Positions 9,506-18,754 of a stretch of 64,000 nucleotides of DNA are shown in pieces (position 1 is the first letter of the stretch; each line of letters opens with the position of its first letter). The notes beneath the pieces are model-generated. The model had not been told where the DNA came from. It searched no databases and worked only from the letters and a program-made list of their open reading frames with translations. Origin of the DNA: Motiliproteus sp. MSK22-1 (GTDB taxonomy: Bacteria; Pseudomonadota; Gammaproteobacteria; Pseudomonadales; Balneatricaceae); assembly GCF_001968815.1 (NCBI RefSeq), contig NZ_MIEQ01000044.1, positions 496,001 to 560,000 on the forward strand, given 5' to 3'. The translations under genes were made by a program, and so were the position numbers.

Positions 9506-10927
9506 TTACACAGACAACATTTGTGTAATTTCTTCACCAATAACTTCAATCGATTGCTGAATTTTTCGGTTAGATTCTTCGGCATAATTTAGCCGCAGAC
9601 AGTTTCGGTACTTCCCAGAGGCCGAAAACAGTACGCCTGGAGCAATACCGACACCTTTGCACTCAAGGCGATCGTTAAGCTTTACGGAATCGATGGCCTC
9701 GGGTAATTCAACCCATAACAGGAACCCTCCCTGCGGATAGCTGATGCGGGTGTTTTCAGGGAAGTAACGTTCCACCCATTCAATCATTCGATCACGCCCG
9801 CGCTGGTATTGCGCGCGCATTTTTCTCAGGTGCCGCTCATAACCGCCCTGAGCAATAAATTCAGCAACAGCCTGCTGAGGTAACGTAGCACTGGCGGCCG
9901 TGGAAACGTATTTCATATGCAGTAATACATCACCATAGCGCCCGGGAGCCACCCACCCCACTCTAAGACCCGGCGCTAAGGTTTTGGAAACAGAAGAGCA
10001 AAGCAGCACGCGCCCATCCTCATCGTAGGATTTTAGCGTTCTTGGCCGGGGATACTGGTAGGCAAGGTCTCCGTAGATATCATCTTCAATGATGGATAGA
10101 TCATATTTTTTTGCCAAAGAGATCAGGTGACGTTTTCGATCATCCGGCATGGTATACCCCAGAGGGTTATTACAAATAGGGGTAATTTGAAGCGTTTTTA
10201 CCGGCCACTGATCCAAAACCAGTTCCAAGGCCTCAAGGCTAATGCCTGTTTCCGGGTGGGTCGGTATCTCCAGCGCCTTTAGACCTAATGCTTTTATGGT
10301 CTGCATAGAGCCATAGAAGCTGGGAGAATCGACCGCGACAATATCACCCGGCTTAGTCACAGCCCTCATACTGCAGGAGAGTGCTTCCTGGCAGCCGGTC
10401 GTTACCACTATATCGTCCGGATGCATTCGGCACCCAGAATCAACAGACAGTCGTGCAATCTGGAGTCTGAGCTCATAGGAACCCCGTAAATTGTCATAAG
10501 AGAGGCTGCTGATATCACTGTGTCTGTTAAGATCGGCCAGGATACGTAATAGCGGTTTGAGCGTACTACCACTGACATCCGGCATCCCCTTGCCTAGAGC
10601 AACCATCCCCTCGACTTCCCGGCTGCCTAAAAGTTTTAACACCAGCTCCCACTGGGACACCTCAAGAGGGCGCTGAACAGGACGGCTGATATCCGGTAGG
10701 TTGGGCATTTTCATCCGCCCCAGTACGTAATAGCCCGATTTAAGTCGAGATTCGGCCATACCACTTTGCTCCAGAAGGCGATAAGCCTCCTGTACTGTCG
10801 AAATACTGACACCATGTTCCTGGCTCAGCACCCGAATGGAAGGAAGCTTATCTCCCGGTTGGTAGTAGCCCTGTTCAATACGAGTCGCTAATTCACCAGC
10901 CAGTTGTTCATACAGTTTGCTAGCCAT
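9506..10927 (-). CDS. MocR-type transcriptional regulator (GntR HTH plus aminotransferase domain)
   Basis: The 473-residue protein has an N-terminal winged helix-turn-helix of the GntR family (about 1-70; LPSIRVLSQEHGVSISTVQE). A fold-type I aminotransferase domain (about 95-470) follows, carrying the PLP lysine (K315 in SSVSKTLAPGLRVGW) and IEDDIYGDL. MocR proteins use PLP or an amino-acid adduct as the signal and typically act on the neighbouring divergent gene. Here the divergent unit holds a DUF1127 protein, an EamA transporter and a PhzF-family enzyme, suggesting control of amino-acid or vitamin export and modification. Five TACAGATT-type boxes in the shared upstream region are candidate operators. 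The effector is unknown. Confidence 0.92.
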   Translation of the reverse strand: MASKLYEQLAGELATRIEQGYYQPGDKLPSIRVLSQEHGVSISTVQEAYRLLEQSGMAESRLKSGYYVLGRMKMPNLPDISRPVQRPLEVSQWELVLKLLGSREVEGMVALGKGMPDVSGSTLKPLLRILADLNRHSDISSLSYDNLRGSYELRLQIARLSVDSGCRMHPDDIVVTTGCQEALSCSMRAVTKPGDIVAVDSPSFYGSMQTIKALGLKALEIPTHPETGISLEALELVLDQWPVKTLQITPICNNPLGYTMPDDRKRHLISLAKKYDLSIIEDDIYGDLAYQYPRPRTLKSYDEDGRVLLCSSVSKTLAPGLRVGWVAPGRYGDVLLHMKYVSTAASATLPQQAVAEFIAQGGYERHLRKMRAQYQRGRDRMIEWVERYFPENTRISYPQGGFLLWVELPEAIDSVKLNDRLECKGVGIAPGVLFSASGKYRNCLRLNYAEESNRKIQQSIEVIGEEITQMLSV

Positions 10928-10940
10928 AAAAGATCGCCAT

Positions 10941-11078
10941 TACAGATTCTTGCTTCTGGAATTAGAGTACAGATTGCTGCCTCTAATCAGAAAACAGTAC
11001 AGATGACGAGCAAAATACCATGACAGCGATAGGATTTTCAATCTGTACTGCTTGATATTTAATTTCTCTGAATCTGTA
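10941..11078. promoter_or_regulatory. Cluster of five TACAGATT boxes, candidate MocR operators
   Basis: TACAGAT(T) occurs at 10941-10948, 10968-10975 and 10998-11004. Its complement AATCTGTA occurs at 11040-11047 and 11071-11078. Spacings are 27, 30, 42 and 31 bases start to start, close to multiples of a helical turn. The boxes fill the region between the MocR gene and the DUF1127/EamA/PhzF unit. MocR regulators commonly bind repeated boxes in such intergenic regions. Binding by this regulator is inference. Confidence 0.65.
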
Positions 11079-11195
11079 ACGGTATCAATATAAATTTTAA
11101 AATGTTCAACACCATTAACCAGACCCGATACCACTTCTTTAACGGTGTCACTGTTAATAAAAACCTGTCTGGAATATAAACAAGGAGACAAGGCC

Positions 11196-11366
11196 ATGTT
11201 AAGCATTGAATTTTTCCGTCGTTTGCTAGCACTTGCGCAACGCCTGCTCCGCAGGTACCGCACACGTAAACAACTACTAACATTGTGTGAACACGAACTA
11301 AAAGATATTGGTATCAGCCGTTCAGATGCCCTGTTAGAAGCAACCAAACCGTTCTGGAGAGCCTGA
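11196..11366 (+). CDS. DUF1127 small basic protein
   Basis: The 56-residue protein starts at the ATG at 11196, with AAGGAG (11182-11187) eight bases upstream. A longer frame from 11145 lacks a ribosome site. The N-terminal half is arginine-rich and amphipathic (FFRRLLALAQRLLRRYRTRK). The C-terminal half holds the DUF1127 signature ELKDIGISRSDAL. DUF1127 proteins in alphaproteobacteria can bind RNA or affect phosphate and carbon metabolism, but their role in gammaproteobacteria is poorly known. Two bases separate it from the transporter start, so both are probably one transcript under the divergent MocR regulator. Confidence 0.85.
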   Translation: MLSIEFFRRLLALAQRLLRRYRTRKQLLTLCEHELKDIGISRSDALLEATKPFWRA

Positions 11367-11368
11367 TC

Positions 11369-12286
11369 ATGGAAAAGATTCTAGCTCAGCAGCCAGCCAG
11401 TCACAGAAGTACACCCAAGACTGCACAGCAACATCAAACAAAGGGGATGTTGTTAGGGCTGGTCGGGGTCACGGCGTTTGGCCTGACCCTGCCAGCAACA
11501 AAGATTGCAGTAGCAGAACTGGACCCAATCTTTATCGGTGTTGGCCGCTCTGCGGTTGCTGGGATTATTGCCGCCGTCTTACTGTGGGCCAGCGCCAGCA
11601 AACGCCCCAATACTGCGCAACTGTTACAGCTGTCACTGGTTGCAATCGGGGTCGTGTTAGGATTCCCACTAATGTCAGCCCTTGGCATGCAAACTTTGCC
11701 AGCATCTCATGGAGGGGTAATGCTGGCAATTCTGCCGCTATTGACAGCCGCAATTGCCACCTATATCACAGGTGAGAAGAACAGTCGGCTGTTCTGGATC
11801 TGCAGTTTGCTGGCAGGTCTGCTAGTGATTGCCTACGCTGCACGCAACGGTCTTGACAGTTGGAAACCCGGAGATTGGTGGTTATCAGGAGCTGTGATTC
11901 TTGCCGCCTGGGGATATGCTGTCGGTGGACAATTATCTAAACAGCTGGGTGGATGGCAGGTCATCTGCTGGGCTCTGGTTCTGACACTACCGATAACGAT
12001 TCCAGTTTCATTGTGGTTACGACCTTCAGCGCTTGAAAACATCAGTGTGCTGAGCTGGAGCAGCTTTCTGTATCTATGCCTGATCAGCCAATTACTCGGT
12101 TTCTTTGCCTGGAATCGTGGACTGGCTTTAGGTGGCGTTACCCGTGTCAGTCAAGTGCAGCTGATTCAGCCATTCATCACTCTTCTCGCTTCCAGCTGGT
12201 TGCTTGGCGAAATTCTGGAAAAGTCCACGCTACTCTGCGCAGCACTGGTCGTTGGATTAGTTTTTGTCGGTTACCGCAAACGCTGA
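11369..12286 (+). CDS. EamA/DMT-family transporter
   Basis: The 305-residue protein has about ten hydrophobic helices after a polar 25-residue N-terminus and two EamA repeats (about 28-160 and 172-300). The repeats show GLVGVTAFGLTLPATKIAV at the start of the first and GAVILAAWGYAVGGQLSK at the start of the second. Drug/metabolite transporters of this kind often export amino acids or related metabolites. A MocR regulator and an EamA transporter side by side is a recurring arrangement, so the substrate is probably tied to the MocR effector. The substrate cannot be read from sequence. Confidence 0.88.
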   Translation: MEKILAQQPASHRSTPKTAQQHQTKGMLLGLVGVTAFGLTLPATKIAVAELDPIFIGVGRSAVAGIIAAVLLWASASKRPNTAQLLQLSLVAIGVVLGFPLMSALGMQTLPASHGGVMLAILPLLTAAIATYITGEKNSRLFWICSLLAGLLVIAYAARNGLDSWKPGDWWLSGAVILAAWGYAVGGQLSKQLGGWQVICWALVLTLPITIPVSLWLRPSALENISVLSWSSFLYLCLISQLLGFFAWNRGLALGGVTRVSQVQLIQPFITLLASSWLLGEILEKSTLLCAALVVGLVFVGYRKR

Positions 12287-12394
12287 TTCCACATATGAAT
12301 CCAATGTTTCAACAAATTAAACATGTCAAAGGGGCGATTTACGGCGATAGCAACGTCCCCGGCCTGACAGCAACCCTATCACCAAGGATCAATC

Positions 12395-13315
12395 ATGAGT
12401 TCATTACGTTATTACACACTGGATGTATTCACAGACACCGCTTTTGGCGGCAACCCCCTGGCTGTATTTGTTGATGCTGAAGGCCTCGACAGTCAACTAA
12501 TGCAGCAGTTAGCCAAAGAGCTGAACCTGTCGGAAACCGTGTTTATAGGCCAATCCACAGCTCCTAATCGGTATGCAGTCAGGATATTCACTCCAGCTGA
12601 AGAAATTCCATTTGCAGGTCACCCAACCGTTGGAACAGCCTTGCTGCTGTTTAAACTGGGGATGCTGACGGAACAGGAAAAAGACTCGAACTCTATAGAG
12701 CTGATCTTGGAGGAAGGCGTTGGTGACATTGCTGTTACGATCCAAAAACCTTCAAGTCTGCGAAAGGAACCGGTTGCTCGGTTTCGAACAGCACAGCTAC
12801 CAGAAAGCCAGCCCTCCTCATTGACTCAGCAAACGGCCGCCCAAATACTCAGTGTCCAGCCTGCACAAATTGTCAGCCAGCCTTTTATTGCCTCCTGTGG
12901 TTTACCCTTCCATATGATAGAGCTTGAAAACCTTGCCGCAGTATCTGCTGCTGATCTTGATAGCGCTGCACTCAAGCAGCATCTTGGTAACGACACCCTG
13001 CAGGATATTTATCTATTTTGTCGTGAAGGCCGTAAAGCTGATATTCATGCGCGCATGTTTGCACCGATGCACGGGATTTCGGAAGATCCGGCGACGGGGA
13101 GTGCCGCTTCAGCTTTGGTTGGCATCATCGCCAGAAACTTACCCGGTCAAGGTGTACAAAAACTCAGTATTGAACAGGGAGTCGAAATGGGCCGCCCCAG
13201 TTACATTCACACGGATGTGCTCTACGAAAACTCAGACATAAAAGCCGTCTATGTGGCGGGCCAGGCCGTACTTGTTAGCGAAGGAACTTTTCTTGTACAG
13301 CTGCAATCTGACTAA
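12395..13315 (+). CDS. PhzF family isomerase/epimerase
   Basis: This 306-residue protein belongs to the PhzF/diaminopimelate-epimerase fold family. The N-terminus has DVFTDTAFGGNPLAVFVDA and the putative catalytic glutamate in NLSETVFI. The two conserved glycine-rich segments are present: FAGHPTVGTALLL (about 72-84) and EDPATGSAASAL (about 227-238). AAGGA precedes the ATG at 12395. It lies 108 bases after the EamA transporter gene in the same direction and probably belongs to the MocR-controlled unit. Family members isomerise small carboxylated metabolites; most, like this one, have no known substrate. A phenazine role is not supported, as no other phz gene is present. Confidence 0.9.
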   Translation: MSSLRYYTLDVFTDTAFGGNPLAVFVDAEGLDSQLMQQLAKELNLSETVFIGQSTAPNRYAVRIFTPAEEIPFAGHPTVGTALLLFKLGMLTEQEKDSNSIELILEEGVGDIAVTIQKPSSLRKEPVARFRTAQLPESQPSSLTQQTAAQILSVQPAQIVSQPFIASCGLPFHMIELENLAAVSAADLDSAALKQHLGNDTLQDIYLFCREGRKADIHARMFAPMHGISEDPATGSAASALVGIIARNLPGQGVQKLSIEQGVEMGRPSYIHTDVLYENSDIKAVYVAGQAVLVSEGTFLVQLQSD

Positions 13316-13502
13316 TTCTGAATATAGAGTAACTGTCAGAACAGGCATACATTATAGCGCTGGAAGTTTAGCTTCGATATCAATTACCTTCCAGGCTGAA
13401 CCCATTGTCCACACTGATGGTTGCGATCACAGCTAAATCGCTGCACTATCTTCTTATCGTTTATCACGAGAAGATCGTAATCATCAATTTAAAGGATAGG
13501 AC

Positions 13503-16253
13503 ATGGCAAACGGAGTATTTCATCCTTGGCAATCCAAGTTGGCAGCCATATCGTTGTTATCGGCACTAAGCATGCCGCTAATGGCGCTTGATCTTTACCA
13601 AGAAGCCCTGGATTACAAGAACGGTGGTGAGAGCCAGGCTGCAATAATACAGCTGAAAAACCTGTTGCAGGATACACCAGAACATCAACAAGGCCGCACG
13701 CTACTGGGAAAGCTTCTCTATGACGAAAAAGATTTTTCCGCAGCGGAAAAAGAACTGGCCCGTGCCATAGAGTTAGGTGCTGACTCCGATGAACTGGTTC
13801 CCCTGTTAGTCCAAAGCCAGTTGGCACAACGTAAACTGGATCAAGCTTTGGTTCTGCTTGAACAGCAGTGGAGTGAGACACTCAAACCCGCTCTTCGCTG
13901 GTCATTAATTGGCAGCATAAAGCTAGCTAAAGGTAAATTCAGTGATGCTGAGCAGGCTTTCTATCAATCCCTGCAAATTGCCGACACACCAAGATCAACG
14001 CTGGGGCTGGCACTGGTCGCCAGAGCCCGTCAGGCACCGGAAGAAGCACTCGGAATACTTGAGCCCATCATAGACAATCCCGAAGTGGGTCAGGACGCAA
14101 AGCAACTTAAAGTCGGTATGTTGCTTGATCTCAACAGAGCAGATGAAGCACTCCCAATTCTCAATAAAATTATCGAGGAAAAGCCAGAGTTTAAAGCCCT
14201 TAAACTGAGCCGGGCCCGAGCCTATCTGATGCTGAAAGAGCACGAAAAGGCAAGAGAGGATCTTAACGATATACCGGAACAATATCGGGGAATTCCGCTA
14301 TATCTACTTTCAACGGCAATGATTGCAATGCATGAGGGTGATTTTAAAACCGCCCACCGAAGTGCAGAAGCTATTCTACAGCAGCTACCTAACCACCCCA
14401 GAGCCCTGTTGTTAGCCGGTAGCGCGCTTTACATGGATAAAGAATATCAAAATGCCGAAAAGCAATTATTGGAGTTCGTCAAACTGGTTCCTGGCAACCT
14501 CAACGGTTTAAGACTGTTGGCAGCCTCTCAACAGGCCTTGAGAAAACCTGACGCAGCTCTGCAGACGCTTCAGCCAGTGCTGCAGCTGGCTGACCCGGAT
14601 GCCCGATCAATGGCCATTGCCGGCCACTCTTATTTATCATTGGGTGAATGGGATAAGGGAGAAGAGCTTTTATCTCGTGCTCTGGAGAAAAATCCAAACC
14701 TCTCCTCACTTCGCAAACAGCTGATTCGAAGCCAGATAATGGGGGGGAGATCAGACTCTGCGCTGGAAGCGATAAGGGATACGGAAGAAGGTGATTTTCA
14801 GAATGATTCCTTGAGAGTTGTTGCTCTGCTTCAGCAGAAAGATTTTGCCAGCGCTCATTCGTTCCTGGAACAGCGCATTAAATCCAATCCTGACCAACCC
14901 ATTTACTTTTTACTTCAGGGGATGGTGAATCTTCGACAAGGTGATCCTGACAAAGCCAGGGCAAGCTACCAACAGGCCATTGAGGTAAAACCGGGATATG
15001 CAATGGCACACATGGCGCTGGGACGTATTGAGCTTAGCCAAAACCGGATGGATAAAGCACGTGAGAACTTTCAGCAGATATTAACTAACGATGAAAATCA
15101 TCTCGCAGCATTAATGGGCATGGCCTTTGTTGCAGACAAACAGAACGATGATAAAGAACTGCTGTCCTGGCTAAATAAAGCCAAACTTCGTAAGCCGGAC
15201 GCCATACAGCCGATCAGTACCCTGGCTCGTTTTTATACTCAACAAGGAGAGATAGGAAAAGCTAAGAATGAAGCCTACAGTTTCTACTTAAGCCACAAAC
15301 AAAACCCGGATGCCGCTGCCCTGTATGCCACCACCTTAAAGGCTACACGAGAACTCGTCAAAGCCGAACAGATAGCCAGCTCGTTGGCTAAAACCTATCC
15401 TAACAACTCCAGTTATCTACGCCTGTACGCCGAAACATTGCGAGACCAGAACAAACAGGCAGAAGCGCTTGAAGTATCCAAACAGATAATCGAACGCGCC
15501 CCTGATCAAGCTGCAAATTTAATGTTACATGCGGACTTGTTGTTCAGAAACCGACAATTAGAAGAAGCCTTGAGCCAGGCTGAAAAACTATGGGAGGTTG
15601 TAAAAAACCCTGTTACTGCAAGACTTCTCGGATACATTCATCTGAATCTGAAACAGCACGATGATGCGGTTAAGTTTCTTGAAATGGCGACAGAAGGTGG
15701 CGGAGATCCGCAAACTATATCAATTCTGGCCAGCGCTTATCAGCTGCAAGGGAATTCTGAAAAAGCCATTAAACTCTTATCGGACAGGCTACAGAAGTAC
15801 CCTGATGAGTTTGGCGTACGATTTAAGCTAGCGACAATTTACCAGAGCCTGAATCAGGCTCCTGAAGCCATCCAGCAATATGAAAAATTACTGACAATGC
15901 AACCGGAAAATCCAGTGCCCTGGAATAACCTTGCCTGGCTCTATCAGGAACAGAAAGACGACAGAAGCATTGAACATGCCCGAGAAGCACTTCGATTGGC
16001 ACCGGATCGAGCAGATATCAAAGACACTCTTGGCTGGATTTTATTGCAATATGGTGAAATTGATGAAGCAGTGAACTTGTTAAAAGAAGCCTCCTTCGCA
16101 GCCCCCAAGAGTGATGAAATTCGCTTCCACTTGGCCAAAGCTCTCGTCGAAGGGAAGCAGCTCTCGGAAGCTAAGCAAATACTGAATAAGCTGATTGCTG
16201 GCAACAGTCCGTTTAAAGAGCAGGCCAAAACCCTGCTGAGTGAAACCAACTAA
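13503..16253 (+). CDS. Large secreted TPR-repeat protein, PrsT-like
   Basis: The 916-residue protein has a signal-like N-terminus (KLAAISLLSALSMPLMALDL) followed by tetratricopeptide repeats over nearly its whole length, for example ALGRIELSQNRMDKARENFQ and NNLAWLYQEQKDD near the end. Length, export signal and repeat pattern resemble PrsT of exosortase/PEP-CTERM systems, which is usually a lipoprotein. Here I see no lipobox cysteine, and there is no exosortase or EPS gene nearby. It may be a periplasmic or outer-membrane scaffold for envelope polysaccharide or protein assembly. AAAGGATAGG lies upstream of the ATG. The TPR call is firm; PrsT equivalence is moderate. Confidence 0.72.
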   Translation: MANGVFHPWQSKLAAISLLSALSMPLMALDLYQEALDYKNGGESQAAIIQLKNLLQDTPEHQQGRTLLGKLLYDEKDFSAAEKELARAIELGADSDELVPLLVQSQLAQRKLDQALVLLEQQWSETLKPALRWSLIGSIKLAKGKFSDAEQAFYQSLQIADTPRSTLGLALVARARQAPEEALGILEPIIDNPEVGQDAKQLKVGMLLDLNRADEALPILNKIIEEKPEFKALKLSRARAYLMLKEHEKAREDLNDIPEQYRGIPLYLLSTAMIAMHEGDFKTAHRSAEAILQQLPNHPRALLLAGSALYMDKEYQNAEKQLLEFVKLVPGNLNGLRLLAASQQALRKPDAALQTLQPVLQLADPDARSMAIAGHSYLSLGEWDKGEELLSRALEKNPNLSSLRKQLIRSQIMGGRSDSALEAIRDTEEGDFQNDSLRVVALLQQKDFASAHSFLEQRIKSNPDQPIYFLLQGMVNLRQGDPDKARASYQQAIEVKPGYAMAHMALGRIELSQNRMDKARENFQQILTNDENHLAALMGMAFVADKQNDDKELLSWLNKAKLRKPDAIQPISTLARFYTQQGEIGKAKNEAYSFYLSHKQNPDAAALYATTLKATRELVKAEQIASSLAKTYPNNSSYLRLYAETLRDQNKQAEALEVSKQIIERAPDQAANLMLHADLLFRNRQLEEALSQAEKLWEVVKNPVTARLLGYIHLNLKQHDDAVKFLEMATEGGGDPQTISILASAYQLQGNSEKAIKLLSDRLQKYPDEFGVRFKLATIYQSLNQAPEAIQQYEKLLTMQPENPVPWNNLAWLYQEQKDDRSIEHAREALRLAPDRADIKDTLGWILLQYGEIDEAVNLLKEASFAAPKSDEIRFHLAKALVEGKQLSEAKQILNKLIAGNSPFKEQAKTLLSETN

Positions 16254-16738
16254 CTTCAACATCCCCATGTAACCTCCTCCTCTGCCGTTGGAATTCCGCC
16301 GATGGTTCTGTACAGCAGAGAGAGGAGGTTCAGCAAACCTCCAGATACATATCCGGCAGCCACAACTGCAAAAACAAGCACCTGATTTCAACAGGATTTT
16401 TTTCAATTGAATTGCGCTCACCCTTCCCGCTTCCGGGTTTTTGGCTACTCATCAGGCCCCCTTCATCCCGATATAATGCCCTTGGTCAAAACGCCCATTA
16501 AAGCCGCCCACAGGATTCCAGAATATTCCGGCCTGCCATTTCACTCACCCTCAACACCCTTGTCACCCTTAAACAGTTGAACAACCTGCGTTTGATGCAG
16601 CGCACCAGTATATTAAGCTGCTTTTAAAAATAAAACCAAAGTATACATCTGAATATTTAGCAAATACGCAAAATATTTCTTATGATTTTTAGATAGTATG
16701 GAAAATATACAAACACAGCGATTCACAGGAGAATAACA
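16254..16738. other. Intergenic region between the TPR gene and ald
   Basis: About 485 bases without a convincing gene. It holds the inverted repeat annotated at 16271-16330 and, from about 16613, a very A/T-rich stretch that should contain the ald promoter. An AGGAG ribosome site lies just upstream of the ald ATG. No RNA gene was recognised. Confidence 0.6.
16271..16330. repeat. Long inverted repeat downstream of the TPR gene
   Basis: AACCTCCTCCTCTGC at 16271-16285 pairs with GCAGAGAGAGGAGGTT at 16315-16330 with one imperfection, around a 29-base loop. It begins 18 bases after the TPR stop codon. No T-run follows, so it is a transcript-end or processing hairpin candidate rather than a classical terminator. 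Confidence 0.5.
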
Positions 16739-17857
16739 ATGCTCATCGGTGTACCTAAAGAGATTAAAAACCACGAATATCGTATCGGAATGACGCCTGC
16801 GGGTGTGCGAGAGCTGGTTGGCCATGGCCATCAGGTCATGATTCAAAAGAATGGCGGTACGGCTATTGGCCTGACTGATGAAATGTACCAGGCTGCTGGT
16901 GCAGAGATTGTTGAAACTCCTGAAGAAATTTTTGCTCGTGCAGAAATGATCGTTAAGGTCAAAGAACCTCAGCCGAATGAGTGTCAGATGCTTCGTCCTG
17001 ACCAGCTGTTGTTCACTTACCTGCACCTGGCTCCAGATCCTAAGCAGACTGAATTGCTGGTTGAGTCCAAAGCAATTGCTATTGCTTACGAGACTGTTAC
17101 TGACAACAAGGGAGCTTTGCCTCTGCTCGCCCCAATGAGTGAAGTTGCAGGACGTATGTCTATTCAGGCTGGCGCCCACGCATTGGAAAAAGCTCAAGGA
17201 GGAAACGGTACTTTGCTGGGTGGCGTACCTGGTGTTGCTCCTGCTAACGTTGTGGTCATCGGCGGTGGTGTTGTTGGTGTCAATGCAGCGCGTATGGCAT
17301 TAGGCATGGGCGCAAACGTTACGATTCTTGACCGTTCACTGGATCGCCTGAAAGAGCTGGACAATCTATATGGTCCAGGCCTGAAGACTCTTTACTCAAC
17401 ATTTGATGCTCTGGAAGAGTGTGTCATTAATGCTGATCTGGTTATTGGTGCCGTATTGATCCCTGGTGCCGCAGCGCCTAAGCTGGTTACCCGCGAGATG
17501 CTGGGCAAGATGAAGCCAGGTGCAGTTCTGGTTGATGTTGCTATCGACCAGGGCGGTTGTTTCGAAACCTCCAAGGCAACAACTCACCAAGAACCAACCT
17601 ACGAAGTCGATGGTGTCATTCACTATTGTGTAGCCAACATGCCTGGCGGCGTCGCGCGTACTTCTACTTTCGCCTTAACCAATGCCACACTGCCGTATGC
17701 TATTCAGCTGGCAAACAAAGGCTACAAGCAGGCACTAAAAGATAATGCTCACCTGCGTAACGGTCTCAACGTTCACAAAGGTCAGGTTACCTATGAAGCA
17801 GTTGCCACTGTTCTAGGTTATGACTACACACCTGCAGAAGAAGTATTGGCCAACTAA
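16739..17857 (+). CDS. ald: Alanine dehydrogenase
   Basis: The 372-residue enzyme reversibly converts L-alanine, NAD+ and water to pyruvate, ammonia and NADH. It matches the family in length and motifs: the N-terminus [20 protein letters not shown], the catalytic-site segment [10 protein letters not shown], the nucleotide-binding glycines [15 protein letters not shown] and a C-terminal catalytic-domain segment [21 protein letters not shown] precedes the ATG and a terminator follows, so the gene is monocistronic. A second, diverged copy lies at 26589-27710. Use in alanine catabolism is likely; control by Lrp-type regulators is common elsewhere but not shown here. Confidence 0.96.
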   Translation: MLIGVPKEIKNHEYRIGMTPAGVRELVGHGHQVMIQKNGGTAIGLTDEMYQAAGAEIVETPEEIFARAEMIVKVKEPQPNECQMLRPDQLLFTYLHLAPDPKQTELLVESKAIAIAYETVTDNKGALPLLAPMSEVAGRMSIQAGAHALEKAQGGNGTLLGGVPGVAPANVVVIGGGVVGVNAARMALGMGANVTILDRSLDRLKELDNLYGPGLKTLYSTFDALEECVINADLVIGAVLIPGAAAPKLVTREMLGKMKPGAVLVDVAIDQGGCFETSKATTHQEPTYEVDGVIHYCVANMPGGVARTSTFALTNATLPYAIQLANKGYKQALKDNAHLRNGLNVHKGQVTYEAVATVLGYDYTPAEEVLAN

Positions 17858-17873
17858 GTCCAATACGGATTCC

Positions 17874-17902
17874 AAAAAGGGCGCCATCAGGTGCCCTTTT
17901 TT
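17874..17902 (+). terminator. Rho-independent terminator of ald
   Basis: AAAAAGGGCGCC / GGTGCCCTTTTT forms a stem with one G-T pair around a 4-base loop, ending in six T residues, 17 bases after the ald stop. The A-rich left side means it could also stop minus-strand transcripts of the channel gene. Confidence 0.9.
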
Positions 17903-17929
17903 GTGCTTAAATAAACGGCTTTCGCTAGC

Positions 17930-18754
17930 CTAATCAACTTTTCTGCTTTCACTAATCATTAATTTCAATTCTTCTATTTGGCGGGAAAGATCCTCAATTG
18001 TTGGCTTCCCCTCAGCAGCTTCTTTCTCCTCTCTCTCTTTGGCGTGCTCATCTTCCAACACGCTGACCACGATACCAATCACCATATTGAGAAACGCAAA
18101 GGCCGTGAGGAAAATAAAGCTTAGATAATAGATCCAGCTAAATGGATAAACAGCCATGGTTTCATACATGACGTCGGTCCAGTCTTCAAAGGTCATCACC
18201 CGAAAAAGAGTCAGCATTGAAATAGTAATATCTCTCCAAAGCTCAGGATTTATGGCTCCAAAAATGGTACTGCCGATTGCTGCATAGATATAAAAGATAA
18301 TAAACATCAGCAGCACTACATAGCCTAACTGTGGCAAAGCCTTGAGTAACGAATTCAGTAATACTCTGAGTTCAGGAACGATCGAGATCATTCGCAGTAC
18401 TCTGAAAATTCGCACCAGGCGACCAACAAAAGCCATTTCACTGTCTTCTATCGGTATCAGGCTAATGATCACGATCAGGCTGTCGAAAATGTTCCAGCCC
18501 TTGGTAAAAAAACGCTTCTTTTCTTCGTCAGCAATAAATCTTATACAAATTTCAAATAAGAAAATAAGCGTAACAACCCAATCCAGTATACGAATGATCG
18601 ATAGATAATGATCAGGTACCCGGTAAGTTTTAGCGCCAATCAATAGTGCCGAGATAATGATTATTGCCACAACAAAAAGCTCAAACAGCTTGTTGTTGCG
18701 AAGGGAAAGAGAGAAGTTTTGCAGGGATTGAAAGTTCATGATGCCGCTTTTCAT
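17930..18754 (-). CDS. Voltage-gated cation channel (bacterial NaV/CaV-like ion transporter)
   Basis: The 274-residue protein has six transmembrane segments. The S4 voltage sensor carries arginines at every third position (R112, R115, R118, R121) in GRLVRIFRVLRMIS. The pore loop before S6 reads TFEDWTD (188-194). C-terminal residues about 235-270 form a charged coiled coil (IEDLSRQIEELKLM), as in tetrameric bacterial channels. The usual sodium channel filter is like TLESWSM; the extra acidic residues here resemble filters that pass calcium. Start choice is uncertain: ATG at 18754 lacks a clear ribosome site, and an ATG five codons on is possible. It is transcribed alone, convergent with ald. 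Confidence 0.87.
   Translation of the reverse strand: MKSGIMNFQSLQNFSLSLRNNKLFELFVVAIIIISALLIGAKTYRVPDHYLSIIRILDWVVTLIFLFEICIRFIADEEKKRFFTKGWNIFDSLIVIISLIPIEDSEMAFVGRLVRIFRVLRMISIVPELRVLLNSLLKALPQLGYVVLLMFIIFYIYAAIGSTIFGAINPELWRDITISMLTLFRVMTFEDWTDVMYETMAVYPFSWIYYLSFIFLTAFAFLNMVIGIVVSVLEDEHAKEREEKEAAEGKPTIEDLSRQIEELKLMISESRKVD

Noticed and set aside
10940-11347. 135-codon minus-strand frame covering the MocR/DUF1127 intergenic region
   Set aside because: It runs antisense through the DUF1127 gene and across the repeat boxes, with no recognisable domain.
12076-12474. 132-codon frame overlapping the EamA and PhzF genes
   Set aside because: It is a frame shadow of two well-supported genes.
12395-13315. 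Phenazine biosynthesis role for the PhzF-family gene
   Set aside because: No other phz genes occur; PhzF-family members are widespread and mostly unrelated to phenazines.
13503-13600. Lipoprotein signal in the PrsT-like protein
   Set aside because: No cysteine follows the hydrophobic segment, so a lipobox is not supported.
16613-17197. 194-codon antisense frame across the start of ald
   Set aside because: It lies opposite the clear ald gene; the translation is rich in S, N and H without any domain pattern.
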